Shown one piece after another: positions 40,823 to 49,580 of a stretch of DNA of 64,000 bases. Numbering within the stretch: the stretch's first letter is position 1; each line of letters starts with the position of its first letter. Made by a program: the position numbers and the translations under genes. The notes under the pieces were generated by a model, which saw nothing but the letters and a program-made list of their open reading frames with translations, searched no databases and was not told the origin of the DNA. The DNA is from Flavobacteriales bacterium. Lineage in GTDB: Bacteria; Bacteroidota; Bacteroidia; Flavobacteriales_F; PHOS-HE28. The stretch is from the NCBI GenBank assembly GCA_023382455.1, contig JAHDVX010000004.1, forward strand, positions 1 to 64,000, given 5' to 3'.

Positions 40823-40870
40823 CATGGACGGTGATGGACGCTGCTTCAGGCGCGTCCATCACCGTCCATG
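40823..40870. repeat. 19-bp perfect inverted repeat
   Basis: Bases 40823-40841 are exactly complementary to 40852-40870, with a 10-base loop. It lies between divergent paaZ and the histidine kinase gene. It is capable of cruciform or strong RNA hairpin formation. Confidence 0.85.
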
Positions 40871-40919
40871 GAAATCCATTGCGAACAGCCTGGTTATATG
40901 GACGTATTTTCTTTTAGGC

Positions 40920-41040
40920 GTGCCCCGGCCTACTTCCCGCAGGCCCGCCAAGGGCCGGGTCGGGCTATCCGCTGCTACTCCTCGCCGCCCGGCGTGGGGC
41001 CGGGCGGCTGCGGGGTATCCGCTGCTATCCCTCACGCGAA
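40920..41040. repeat. REP-like palindromic region with paired TATCCGCTGCTA
   Basis: GCCGCCCGGC (40984-40993) pairs perfectly with GCCGGGCGGC (40999-41008) around a 5-base loop. TATCCGCTGCTA occurs on both sides, at 40966-40977 and 41016-41027, exactly 50 bp apart. The layout resembles repetitive extragenic palindromes of Bacteroidota; no further copy is seen in the window. Confidence 0.55.
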
Positions 41041-41065
41041 CGCCCGCTCTCTGTATTTTCCACCC

Positions 41066-43060
41066 ATGAAGCCTCGGCTGGCGTTCCTGGTGGTCATTGG
41101 GGGCTTGGCGGCCACTGGGCCGCTGCTCGCGCAGGACACCACCCTGCTGCCGGAGATCCGCCGGGAACTCGCCATCGCCACCGACGATACGGCGCGTGCC
41201 GAGGCCTTGGCGCGCATCTGCTTCAACCTCATCCAGTCCGACCCCGACAGTGCCCGGTGGTATGGCGATATGGCACTCGCCCTGGCCCAACGCACCGGCA
41301 ACCCCAAAGCCTTGGGCGATGCCTGGAACAACCTCGGCTGGCTGGATGCCCAATACGGCCGTTTGGACAGCGCGCAGGCCCGGTTGGAGCGGGCCCTCGT
41401 CCTGTTCAAGCGTGTGGGGAACCCGGCCTATGCCTCGGTCTCGCTGTCCAACATGGGTTGGCTGGCCAACAAGCGCGGCGATAGGGTGGGGGCCCTCCGG
41501 CATTTCCAAGCGGCGTTGAAGCAGAGCGAAAGCGTGCAGGACAGTGCTTCCACTTCCATCCTCCTGTATTCCATCGGCACCACCTACCGCCAGATGGGCG
41601 ATTTCAAGGTGGCGATGGCGTACATGGGGAAAGCGCTCGCCATGGAGCGCGCCCTGGGCCGCCCTTCCAAGGTGGCCGCCTGCCTGATGGGCATCGCCAA
41701 CATCGCGCTGGAACAGGGCGATACGGCCAAGGCGTTGGCGCATTATGAACAGGCCTATCCGCTCTCGGTGGCGCAGGGTGACCTGTTGGGCGCCGGGCTG
41801 GCCCAGGAGAACATGGGCAACCTGTATCTCGGCAACAGGCCCACGCTGGCACTGGACCATTATACCAAGGCCTTGAAGTTCTATCGGGAGGCCGGTAGCG
41901 ACGCGGACATGGCCTACCTGCTGCTGGGCATGGCCCAGGCCAAACAGGGGCAAGGGCGCTTGGCGGAAGCCCGGTCCGACCTGGTGCAGGGCCGGACCTT
42001 GGCCATCGCCACCGGCAGCACCGCCCTGGTGATGGATTACGAGAAGGCCATGGGGGAACTGGCCGGGCAGCTGGGCGACGGGCCCGGCGCGGTGGCCCAC
42101 TTCCAACGCTACGTCCATCTGAAGGACAGCCTGCAAGGCGCGGACACGCAACGCGAACTGGCCCGCCTGCGCACGGCGTTCGAGACCGAGCGCAAAGAGA
42201 AGGACAACCAACTGCTGCGCGCGGAGAACCGCGCCCAACAGGAACGGATCCGCCAGCGCAACATCCAACTCTACGGCCTGGTGGCCCTGGCCGTGCTGGC
42301 CCTGCTGGCCGCCTTGTTGTTCCGCCGCAACTACCGCCAGAAACGCCGCCATGCCGAGGTGCTGGAAGGGCTGAACCGCCGCCTGGAGGCCAGCAACGCG
42401 GAGATCAGCGAGATCAACGCGCTGCTGGAAAGCCGCCTGTTGCGCAGCCAGATGAACCCGCACTTCATCTACAACGCGCTGGGCAGCGCCGTGGACCTCA
42501 CCGATGCGGGCCGCACCGCCGAGGCCGCCGATTACCTGCGCGGCTTCGCACGCCTGCTGCGCATGGTGCTGGACCACAGCGTGGACGATACCGTGGGCGT
42601 GGAGGACGAAATGGAGTTCCTGCGGCAGTACCTGCGGCTGGAGGCCGTACGCATGCCGGGCCTGGCCTGGAGCGTGGAGGCGGAGCAGGCCTTGCTCGAG
42701 GAGGATGCCGCCGTGCCCGCCCTGATCGTGCAGCCCTTCGTGGAGAATGCCCTGCTGCACGGACTGGCGCCCAAGGGCAATGATCGAAAGCTCGAGGTGC
42801 ACTTTGCACAGGCGGACGGCCAAGTGGCCTGCACCATCACCGACAATGGCGTGGGCCGGGCCTTCGGACGATCCGGATCCGGGACAGCGGGCCACCGCTC
42901 CTTGGGGATGCAGTTGACCCAAGAGCGGGTGCGGCTGCTGGCGCGCCGCATGGGCGGCCCGGAGCATATCCGCGTGGAGGACCTCACCGGGCCGGACGGG
43001 GCGCCCGCCGGTACCCGGGTGGTGCTGCAGTTGATCCCGGGAACCCCGCGTGCTTCCTAA
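41066..43060 (+). CDS. TPR-containing sensor histidine kinase (LytS/YehU type)
   Basis: Membrane sensor kinase, 664 aa from ATG 41066, which gives the signal peptide MKPRLAFLVVIGGLAATGPL with LLAQ. The periplasmic part is a series of TPR units (about residues 30-370; e.g. ALGDAWNNLGWLDAQYGRLD, VSLSNMGWLANKRGD). Then come a coiled coil (ETERKEKDNQLLRAENRAQQ), one membrane helix (LYGLVALAVLALLAALLF) and a HisKA_7TM-like/His_kinase domain with the phospho-accepting histidine in QMNPHFIYNAL (about residue 466). The ATPase has an atypical short form (QPFVENALLHGLAPKG, ITDNGVG). It is followed after 9 nt by its LytTR regulator. The signal sensed is unknown. Confidence 0.92.
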   Translation: MKPRLAFLVVIGGLAATGPLLAQDTTLLPEIRRELAIATDDTARAEALARICFNLIQSDPDSARWYGDMALALAQRTGNPKALGDAWNNLGWLDAQYGRLDSAQARLERALVLFKRVGNPAYASVSLSNMGWLANKRGDRVGALRHFQAALKQSESVQDSASTSILLYSIGTTYRQMGDFKVAMAYMGKALAMERALGRPSKVAACLMGIANIALEQGDTAKALAHYEQAYPLSVAQGDLLGAGLAQENMGNLYLGNRPTLALDHYTKALKFYREAGSDADMAYLLLGMAQAKQGQGRLAEARSDLVQGRTLAIATGSTALVMDYEKAMGELAGQLGDGPGAVAHFQRYVHLKDSLQGADTQRELARLRTAFETERKEKDNQLLRAENRAQQERIRQRNIQLYGLVALAVLALLAALLFRRNYRQKRRHAEVLEGLNRRLEASNAEISEINALLESRLLRSQMNPHFIYNALGSAVDLTDAGRTAEAADYLRGFARLLRMVLDHSVDDTVGVEDEMEFLRQYLRLEAVRMPGLAWSVEAEQALLEEDAAVPALIVQPFVENALLHGLAPKGNDRKLEVHFAQADGQVACTITDNGVGRAFGRSGSGTAGHRSLGMQLTQERVRLLARRMGGPEHIRVEDLTGPDGAPAGTRVVLQLIPGTPRAS

Positions 43061-43069
43061 ATTCCCGGC

Positions 43070-43804
43070 ATGATCCGGACCTTGGTGGTGGACGATGACC
43101 CGTGCAACCGTGACTACTTGATCCGGGTGCTGCGCCAACATGCTGGCGTGCAGGAGGTGCAGCAGGCGTCCAACATCGCCGATGCCGCATCCGCCATCGC
43201 CGCCTGCCCGCCCGACCTGCTCTTCCTCGATGTGGAGATGCCCGGCGGCAGCGGCTTCGACCTGTTGTCCCAATTGGGCAGCTGGCCCTTCGGCGTCATC
43301 TTCACCACGGCCTTCCAACGCTACGCCATCCAGGCCATCCGCTTCAGTGCCTTCGACTACCTGCTGAAGCCCGTGCAGCCCGATGAGCTGGAGGCCGCGC
43401 TCCAGCGTTTCCGGGCCCATCGCCACGCCATGGACCACCAGGCGCGGCAAAGCCAGCTCCTCATCAACATCCGCCAGGATGACGGCCTGAAGCTCAAGCT
43501 CACCCTCACCCGCGGCGACCGCACCTTCTTCGTGCCGCCCGCCGACATCAGCCATTGCACGGCCGATGACAACTACACCGACCTCCACGCGTTCGACGGC
43601 CAGCGCTTCACCTCGGCCCGCACCCTGAAGGACTACGAGGAGATGCTGCTGCCCTTCGGCTTCCTGCGTATCCACCGGTCCAACCTGGTGAACCGGCAGG
43701 CCGTGGCGCATGTGGAGGAAGGCCACGTGGTGCTGCGCGGCGGCCAACGCGTGGAGCTGAGCCGCCGCAAGCGCGACGAGGTGCTGCGGGCACTGGCATC
43801 GTGA
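43070..43804 (+). CDS. LytTR-family response regulator
   Basis: 244-aa regulator paired with the kinase directly upstream (9-nt gap). The receiver domain carries the acidic pocket LVVDDDP and the phospho-acceptor D54 in LLFLDVEMPG, with the conserved T in IFTTAFQ and K in YLLKPVQ. The C-terminal LytTR DNA-binding domain includes ISHCTADDNYTDLHAFDGQR, LKDYEEMLLPFGFLRIHRSN and LVNRQAVAHVEEGHVVLRGG. It probably binds direct repeats in target promoters; targets are unknown. No gene follows for ~570 bp. Confidence 0.95.
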   Translation: MIRTLVVDDDPCNRDYLIRVLRQHAGVQEVQQASNIADAASAIAACPPDLLFLDVEMPGGSGFDLLSQLGSWPFGVIFTTAFQRYAIQAIRFSAFDYLLKPVQPDELEAALQRFRAHRHAMDHQARQSQLLINIRQDDGLKLKLTLTRGDRTFFVPPADISHCTADDNYTDLHAFDGQRFTSARTLKDYEEMLLPFGFLRIHRSNLVNRQAVAHVEEGHVVLRGGQRVELSRRKRDEVLRALAS

Positions 43805-43965
43805 CCGTTCCTCATCACCGCGATGACCTTGTCCTGTGCCGCCCAATGGTCCACCAACCTGGCCGCGCCGATGCGGGCCACGGCCATGCATGACGAATAC
43901 GCCGGTTGGCTGGTCACCGCGGGGCAGAAGGTCTGGACCGCAAGGTTCGTCATGGCCCGATAGTG

Positions 43966-44169
43966 ATTGTGCCGGCACTCATGTTCCGGGCGTTGAACCC
44001 TTGTGGCAACTCGTTACACTTGAGGGAGGTGATATTGGGTGCGAGGGTGCAAGAGTGAGAGGGCCGGGATCTGGTCACTCTTTCTCTCGCACCCTTGCAC
44101 ACTTGCACCCTTTCCTCCCATGCCTAGCGAATCCTGGAAAATCGTCCAGTGCAATGGCCGGATCAATTA
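43966..44169 (+). repeat. ~200-bp dispersed intergenic repeat, copy B
   Basis: Second copy of the element at 37630-37828, same orientation, with small indels in the pyrimidine-rich centre. The surrounding region 43805-44374 (570 bases) holds no gene I can support. Both copies lie downstream of a plus-strand gene. Confidence 0.75.
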
Positions 44170-44362
44170 TTGGGACCATTCTCGGGCGGAACTCACGGGA
44201 ATGAAGCCCGTATTCCTTGATCTTCATGGGTTGACGTTCCATTGAGGGGACTTGCTCCAAAGAGGGGCTGGATCCGGGATAGGCAGGTGACCGGGGCCCG
44301 GTTTTCATGGGGCGCCGTTGGAAACTTGATCGATATCCTGAAACTTAGCCCTTGGCCATCCG

Positions 44363-44370
44363 TATCTTTC
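44363..44370 (+). promoter_or_regulatory. candidate -7 box of the esterase gene
   Basis: TATCTTTC, 7 of 8 to TAnnTTTG, only 4 bp before the ATG at 44375, implying a leaderless or near-leaderless transcript. Confidence 0.4.
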
Positions 44371-44374
44371 CTCA

Positions 44375-45907
44375 ATGAAATTCCTTCTGGCGATGGCACG
44401 CCCGGTTTGCCGGGCCGGCTGGATGGGCCTGGTTGCCTTCGGTGGTTCCGCTACCGCGCAATCATGGGTTTGCGATTCACCGATCATGACCGACCGGAGT
44501 GCCGTTGAAAGCTATACAGTGCAAACCGTTGGTTTTGCCTATTGCGCGCTCCCGGAGTGCGAGGTGGCCGGAGATACCCTCCACATGAACGTGTACATCC
44601 CGGCGACCATGAAAGGTTCCACCCCGAAACCGGATCGCTTCCCTTTGCTGGTCTTTTTCACTGGTGGGGGGTTTTGGCAGGGCAACTTCAATATCCCTCA
44701 ATGGCCCGAAGCATTTGTCAAGAGAGGGTTCGTGGTGGCCACACCACAGTACCGCCTGGGTTGGGACCGCAACAATGACGGCGTGATCGACAGTCTTGAT
44801 TTTTCCCCGGACATCGTTTCCGGCCATTGTGAGGGCAATGCGAAATCCTTGATGCGGGCCGTGATGCGCGGCTATTTGGATGCACATGCCGCCATCCGCT
44901 TCCTTTTGGGCAACCCCGATTCCTACCCGGTGGACCCCGAACTTATTTATGTGGGCGGCCCCAGTGCCGGCGGCACCCTGTCCATGACGGCGGCTTTTTC
45001 CTCCTGGGAGCAGTTGGAGGCCTATTGGGCTACTTTTTCAGGAGGACTGCCGTATGAGGTGGGGCCATGCGATATGCGGTACAGCGTCCGCTCCTGCCCC
45101 TTGTTGGGGCCTGATGTGACCGAGCCTTACCATATCCGGGGCGTGGTCAACTGTTGGGGCCAAGTCGTCATGGACCCCGCACTGGAAGGTGATCCGGGCG
45201 CCGTTGACCTATACTCCGCGTACGCTACCGGTGATTTCGTGAGCCCTCCCGATGTGGGCCGCATCCTCAGCTGCCCCGATTATCCATACGGCATGGGCGG
45301 CAAGGCCATGCATGCACGTCTGGTGGAATACGGGCATTGCGTGAAGACCATGGAGGACCCCGACGCCAGGCACAAGACCGTTTTCCTTTCCGATGAGGAC
45401 ACCCTGTACGATGATGTGGTGTACCCACTTTCAGTGCAACGGGGCGAGCGGGCGCGTTTTATTGCAGCACAGGCCTCTTGCCTGTTCAAGAGCAGCATAT
45501 GCGGTACCCCCTGTACGGATACCACCATCTTTCTGGTGGACGAGCCCTCCGATTGGCTGCGGGCCTACTACGTTGTGAACGGAACCGCGAACGGCGAGCC
45601 CGGTGGATGTGAAGATGACGGTACCGCCCGGTTCCTGCCCATCTTACCAGGGGAAGGTTTTTCCCGCCACGATCTCTTGGTTTGGCCGAATCCCAGCCCG
45701 GGCGGCCCGATGTCCGTTGCTTGGAATAGCAGCACCCGCTTTGGCGATTGCATCGTGACCGATGTCAGTGGGCGGGTGGTCTTTAGCGGCACCGTCGCAA
45801 ATCGTAGTACCCCGTTTTCCTCCTTGGGGTTGGACAATGGCCACTACCTCGTGCGGGTGGATGATCGTGACAACACCTACACGACGCGCTTCGTCGTGTT
45901 CCGATAG
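44375..45907 (+). CDS. secreted alpha/beta-hydrolase (carboxylesterase-like) with type A T9SS domain
   Basis: 510-aa exported hydrolase. The N-terminal segment MKFLLAMARPVCRAGWMGLV AFGGSATAQ is a signal peptide. The fold is alpha/beta hydrolase of the carboxylesterase/lipase group: the oxyanion segment LLVFFTGGGFWQGNF, then VVATPQYRLGWDRNNDGVID with AAIRFLLGNPDSYPVDPELI, and the nucleophile elbow VGGPSAGGTLS (G-P-S-A-G). The substrate is unknown. The last ~80 residues are a type A sorting domain (LLVWPNPSPGGPMSV .. LVRVDDRDNTYTTRFVVFR), so the enzyme is likely surface-anchored or secreted by T9SS. It is a single gene. Confidence 0.85.
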   Translation: MKFLLAMARPVCRAGWMGLVAFGGSATAQSWVCDSPIMTDRSAVESYTVQTVGFAYCALPECEVAGDTLHMNVYIPATMKGSTPKPDRFPLLVFFTGGGFWQGNFNIPQWPEAFVKRGFVVATPQYRLGWDRNNDGVIDSLDFSPDIVSGHCEGNAKSLMRAVMRGYLDAHAAIRFLLGNPDSYPVDPELIYVGGPSAGGTLSMTAAFSSWEQLEAYWATFSGGLPYEVGPCDMRYSVRSCPLLGPDVTEPYHIRGVVNCWGQVVMDPALEGDPGAVDLYSAYATGDFVSPPDVGRILSCPDYPYGMGGKAMHARLVEYGHCVKTMEDPDARHKTVFLSDEDTLYDDVVYPLSVQRGERARFIAAQASCLFKSSICGTPCTDTTIFLVDEPSDWLRAYYVVNGTANGEPGGCEDDGTARFLPILPGEGFSRHDLLVWPNPSPGGPMSVAWNSSTRFGDCIVTDVSGRVVFSGTVANRSTPFSSLGLDNGHYLVRVDDRDNTYTTRFVVFR

Positions 45908-45954
45908 GATGGTGGCGGGCGGACGCTTCATCGGCAGCCTGTCTCAGTGGTGGA

Positions 45955-47736
45955 TCACTCGTGGTGCCTTGGGCAGTGCTCGCACCGGTCATCCCCGATG
46001 ATCTCGTAGGCCCGCTTCACGGCCATCATGGTGCTGGTGAAGCGCACCTTCTGCTCGCGGAATACCTCGGCCTTCAGCAGGTCGGAGCCCGTACGCTGCA
46101 TCATTGCAAACAGGTCGTCGTTCACCCCGCAGAGGATCACCTCCACACCTTCGTGCTCCACCCGCCGCACGAAATCGTTCAGCAGGTGCAGGCAAACGGC
46201 ATCCGGGTTCCGGGCACGCTTGAGGCGCAGCACCAGCACCCGCGTTCCCGGGGTCAGCCGCCGCTCGATCGTCTGGAAATGGCCTTCCAGCGCGGTGGCG
46301 CTGCTGAAGAACATTTCCCCTTCAAGGCCGAAAATGAGGATGCGCCCGCAGGCCGTGTCGCCGGGCAGCCGCTCGGTGACGAGCTGTTCCGAGGTGGTGG
46401 TGAATTCCGAGAGCAACATGCGCCCAGCGCGGGGCACGGCCAACAGGAAGGAGAGGAAGACACCGATCAACACGCAGAATTCGATGGAGATGAACACGGC
46501 GGAAAAGGCCGTGGCCAGCACAATGCCGGCGTCGAACTTCGAGGCACGCAAGTGGTAGCGCAGCGCTTTGGGGTCGATCAGCCGGAAACCCGTGACGATG
46601 AGGATGCCGGCCAGGCCCGCTTTCGGGATGAACTCCGCCAGGTCGGCGAAGAGCAGCACGATCAGCGCATCGCGGATCAGCGCCACCGCGGCGGCGGAGA
46701 AGATGCCCGACCACTGCGTGCGGGCCCCGGCCTGCACGTTGATCGCCGATCGGGTGATGGAACCCGAGCCGGGGATCCCGTTGAACAGGCCGGCGCCCAG
46801 GTTGGCCAAGCCTTCGGACAAGCAGGTCTGGTTCAGGTCCAAGCGCTGGTTGGCCGCATTGGCGATGCTCTTCGACATGGCGATGGCCTCCAGCAGGCCC
46901 AGGGTGCCGATGGCCAATGCCGCAGGCGCCAGCTCCCGTGCCAAGGCCAGGTCCACATGGGGCACATGGAAGGAGGGGAGCTTCGCGGGGATCTGCCCCA
47001 CCAAGGCCACGGATCCCTGCTGCCAAAGCCAGGAAAGCAACGATATGGAGATCACGGTGACCAGCAGTTCGGGGAACAGGCGCCAGCCCAGCCGCCGCTT
47101 GGCCCAGCGGAGCCCCAGCAGCAGCGCCATGGAGGCGAGGCCGATGGTCAAGGTGGCCGGGTCCACGGCTCCACCCTCCGTCATCGTATGCCAGAAACGG
47201 ATCACGAAGGGTTCGTGCGCATCCCCCTTGTACCGCAGGCCAAGCAGGTTCTTCAGCTGGTCCATGATCAGCAGCACCGATGCACCTGCGGTGAAACCGA
47301 CCACGACGGAGTGGGAGATGTAGCGCGTGAGGTCACCGATCCGGGCCAACGCGATCATTACTTGAAGGGAGCCGATCAGCAGGGCCAGCACCAGCACGGC
47401 GTTGAATTTGGCCGCCAAGGGGATCATGGCCGTGGCTGACAGTACGGCGATGGAGATGGCGTTCGTGGGGCCGTTGATCAGCTGGCGGCTGCTGGCGAAG
47501 AAAGCCCCGATGGCCGTCATCACGATCGCCGTGTACAGGCCGTATTCCGGCGGTACGCCCGCCACCAGTGCGTAGGCCACGGCTTGGGGCACGGCCACGG
47601 CCGCCACGGAAAGGCCGGCCAACAGGTCCGCCCGGGCCGCGGCACTGTCGTACTTGCGCAGGCTGTCCAGCGCGGGGAAATACCGCCACCAACCCTGGGG
47701 GTACTGATCGAGCCTATGGGCGGTGGTCTTGGGCAT
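45955..47736 (-). CDS. SulP family inorganic anion transporter with STAS domain
   Basis: Inner-membrane anion (sulfate, bicarbonate or similar) transporter, 593 aa from ATG 47736. Signature stretches are RADLLAGLSVAAVAVPQAVA YALVAGVPPEYGLYTAIV, INGPTNAISIAVLS, ISHSVVVGFTAGASVLLIMD, NQTCLSEGLANLGAGLFNGI and PGSGSITRSAINVQAGARTQ. About 10-12 membrane helices are visible. The cytoplasmic C-terminal STAS domain (about 455-570) contains ILIFGLEGEMFFSSA and VLRLKRARNPDA. The transported ion cannot be told. Neighbours give no clue. Confidence 0.93.
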   Translation of the reverse strand: MPKTTAHRLDQYPQGWWRYFPALDSLRKYDSAAARADLLAGLSVAAVAVPQAVAYALVAGVPPEYGLYTAIVMTAIGAFFASSRQLINGPTNAISIAVLSATAMIPLAAKFNAVLVLALLIGSLQVMIALARIGDLTRYISHSVVVGFTAGASVLLIMDQLKNLLGLRYKGDAHEPFVIRFWHTMTEGGAVDPATLTIGLASMALLLGLRWAKRRLGWRLFPELLVTVISISLLSWLWQQGSVALVGQIPAKLPSFHVPHVDLALARELAPAALAIGTLGLLEAIAMSKSIANAANQRLDLNQTCLSEGLANLGAGLFNGIPGSGSITRSAINVQAGARTQWSGIFSAAAVALIRDALIVLLFADLAEFIPKAGLAGILIVTGFRLIDPKALRYHLRASKFDAGIVLATAFSAVFISIEFCVLIGVFLSFLLAVPRAGRMLLSEFTTTSEQLVTERLPGDTACGRILIFGLEGEMFFSSATALEGHFQTIERRLTPGTRVLVLRLKRARNPDAVCLHLLNDFVRRVEHEGVEVILCGVNDDLFAMMQRTGSDLLKAEVFREQKVRFTSTMMAVKRAYEIIGDDRCEHCPRHHE

Positions 47737-47928
47737 GGGTGGATATCCCACAAATGGGGGCGGGAACAGCTGCGATGGAGGAGGCTGTCATACGCCGAAC
47801 GGGCGAACGACGTTCCGTGGCGAAAATAGCCGCGGGTCCCAAGCGCAAGGAGCTGTTCCACATTCGCCGCTTCGTTTTTGAAGAAAACCCGTTCTTGGTC
47901 ACCAGGAACGCCAGTCGGCTTCCGCTGG

Positions 47929-47963
47929 GGCTTTTCGGCACCTTCTGTGCCCAGGACTGGACT
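47929..47963 (-). repeat. duplicate of the tRNA-Leu 3' end
   Basis: 35 bases matching 48055-48089 with one mismatch (t at 47946 against g at 48072). It carries the last ~16 bases of the tRNA acceptor/T region plus the downstream hairpin start, 126 bp away in the same orientation. Remaining sequence in 47737-48073 shows no gene. Confidence 0.8.
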
Positions 47964-48035
47964 TCCCTTCGCTGCGCCATGCTCCGCTCGGGACAGGCTT
48001 CTCGCCAGTCTGGTCCACGGCGATGCCGTGAACGG

Positions 48036-48061
48036 AAAAGCCCCGCTTTCGCGAGGCTTTT
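48036..48061 (-). terminator. rho-independent terminator of tRNA-Leu
   Basis: AAAAGCCTCGC-GAAA-GCGGGGCTTTT on the minus strand: an 11-base stem (one mismatched or wobble pair) with a GAAA loop, ending in a T run, just downstream of the tRNA gene. Confidence 0.7.
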
Positions 48062-48073
48062 CGGCACCTTCGG

Positions 48074-48157
48074 TGCCCAGGACTGGACTCGAACCAGCAC
48101 GCCGGTTAAGGCACTACCCCCTCAAAGTAGCGTGTCTACCAATTTCACCACCTGGGC
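48074..48157 (-). tRNA. tRNA-Leu, anticodon GAG
   Basis: Cloverleaf read on the minus strand: acceptor GCCCAGG pairs with CCTGGGC and is followed by A73. The D-loop is TGGTGAAATTGGTAGACACG. Anticodon stem CTACT/GGTAG encloses loop TTGAGGG with anticodon GAG (48121-48123). There is a long class II variable arm (TGCCTTAACCGGCGT) and a T-arm with GGTTCGAGTCC. 84 nt without CCA; the 3' CCA is not encoded (CCG follows). It reads CUC/CUU codons. Confidence 0.95.
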
Positions 48158-48196
48158 AAGGGGCCGCAAATATAGCCGCCTGTTCCATAGGTGGAA

Positions 48197-49513
48197 CTAC
48201 TCCTTCACAAAGCGGGAAACCAAGTGGCCGCTCACCGTGGAAACATGGACCACGTAGGTCCCCGGCGAAAGCTGCGAAATGCCCACGGTTCCCGGCCCTT
48301 GGCGAATGGCCACCGTGCGGCCCAAGGCATCCTTCACCTGCACCAGCGCTTCGTTGTACCCGGAAGGAAGGGTGATCTCCAATAGGTCCGTGCAGGGATT
48401 CGGCGACAACCCGATGGGCGGGGCTACCGGTTCCGCCATGCCCGTGTTGCAGTCCAAGGAGTTCATGTACTGCCAGATCTCGTTGTCCAGGATGATGGAA
48501 ACGCTCGGCGTGTTCGGGTCAGGGTCCGGGTCGTTGCCCAATCGCACCAGGACCAGGTTCTGGCTGGGCACCACGTTCAGCAACTGGTTGTTCTTGCCCA
48601 GGCCGCAGAACATATCGGCGGGGGCATCCGGCATGGCCGGTCCGGCGAAAACGAATTGGCTCTGCGGTAGCATGAAGCTGGGCTGGCCGTTCAGCCACCA
48701 CAGGTAGCCGTAGCTCAGGTTCAGGTTTTGCGAGGGGTGGGTGGCATCCTGGAAAAAGGCCGTGTCGTGCAGGATGGTGTCCGTATCCCAGATCATATGG
48801 TTCAGGGCCAGCAGGCCGAACCGCGCCATGCTGCGCGCCGTGCTGAAATATAGTTCCAGGTCGCCGAAGGGAAACCAGAAACCGTCCATCCCAATGGGGT
48901 TCCGGAGCTTGTTGTTGAAATAGGTGGTGTAGGATTGTCCCGTGGCACTCGTCACCACGTCGCCGAGCAAGGTGTAAGGCGCATTGTGGTAGGCCCAGCG
49001 CGTGCCGGGATCGGCCAGGTAGGAAAGGCAGGAGGGATCGGTGCAGTCCGAGTTGGTCACGCCATCATCCAGGCCCGTGGTCATGGTCAATTGGTGGCGT
49101 ACGGTGATCAGCTGCTCCTGGGCCGGGGTCTCCGAGGTCCAACCGGCCCCGAGGTAGGTGCTGGTGGGCATGTTGATGTCCAGGTAACCCTCCTCCTGGG
49201 CGATGCCCACCAGGGTGCTTTTCAGCGTCTTGCCCGCGCTGGCCCAGTACCACAGGCTGTCCTGCGTGAATGTGCCGAAGTAATGCTCCAGCACGATCTT
49301 CCCGTCCTTGAGTACGATGAAGGCCTGTGTATTCTTCACTTCCAGGAAGGCGTACAGCGAATCGATGCGGTCCTGGCACCAGCCCAGCGTGGCGGGGTCG
49401 GTGGTTTCCCAGGAGCTGCCCGCCACGGCGGGTGGAAAGTAGAGGTCCTGGGCCCGAAGCGTGCAGGAGAACGCGGCACAGGCCGCTACGGTCAATGCGA
49501 AGGGGGCATGCAT
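48197..49513 (-). CDS. secreted serine hydrolase (class C beta-lactamase family) with type A T9SS domain
   Basis: 438-aa exported protein. Signal peptide MHAPFALTVAACAAFSCTLR AQ. The penicillin-binding-protein/beta-lactamase fold is shown by the SxxK motif in WASAGKTLKSTLVG (Ser-Ala-Gly-Lys) and the YxN motif in WAYHNAPYTLLG, plus HQLTMTTGLDDG and FGLLALNHMIWDT. This family covers esterases, D-amino peptidases and beta-lactamases; activity here is unknown. The C-terminal ~80 residues (IGLSPNPCTDLLEITLPSGY .. QLSPGTYVVHVSTVSGHL) form a type A sorting domain. An ATG at 49509 is inside the signal sequence and less likely. Confidence 0.88.
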   Translation of the reverse strand: MHAPFALTVAACAAFSCTLRAQDLYFPPAVAGSSWETTDPATLGWCQDRIDSLYAFLEVKNTQAFIVLKDGKIVLEHYFGTFTQDSLWYWASAGKTLKSTLVGIAQEEGYLDINMPTSTYLGAGWTSETPAQEQLITVRHQLTMTTGLDDGVTNSDCTDPSCLSYLADPGTRWAYHNAPYTLLGDVVTSATGQSYTTYFNNKLRNPIGMDGFWFPFGDLELYFSTARSMARFGLLALNHMIWDTDTILHDTAFFQDATHPSQNLNLSYGYLWWLNGQPSFMLPQSQFVFAGPAMPDAPADMFCGLGKNNQLLNVVPSQNLVLVRLGNDPDPDPNTPSVSIILDNEIWQYMNSLDCNTGMAEPVAPPIGLSPNPCTDLLEITLPSGYNEALVQVKDALGRTVAIRQGPGTVGISQLSPGTYVVHVSTVSGHLVSRFVKE

Positions 49514-49580
49514 GGCAGTTTGGACGCACAGTCCCCGAAAAGGTTCAATGCACCCGATCGGGATCCAACAGTCGATTGGG

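Noticed and set aside
43823..43963. Possible 46-codon plus-strand ORF after the response regulator
   Set aside because: No recognisable domain, no coupling to a neighbour, and antisense reading is equally open.
40859..43978. Very long open frame antisense to the histidine kinase and regulator genes
   Set aside because: High GC produces long open shadow frames. The plus-strand genes have clear domains and the antisense translation has none.
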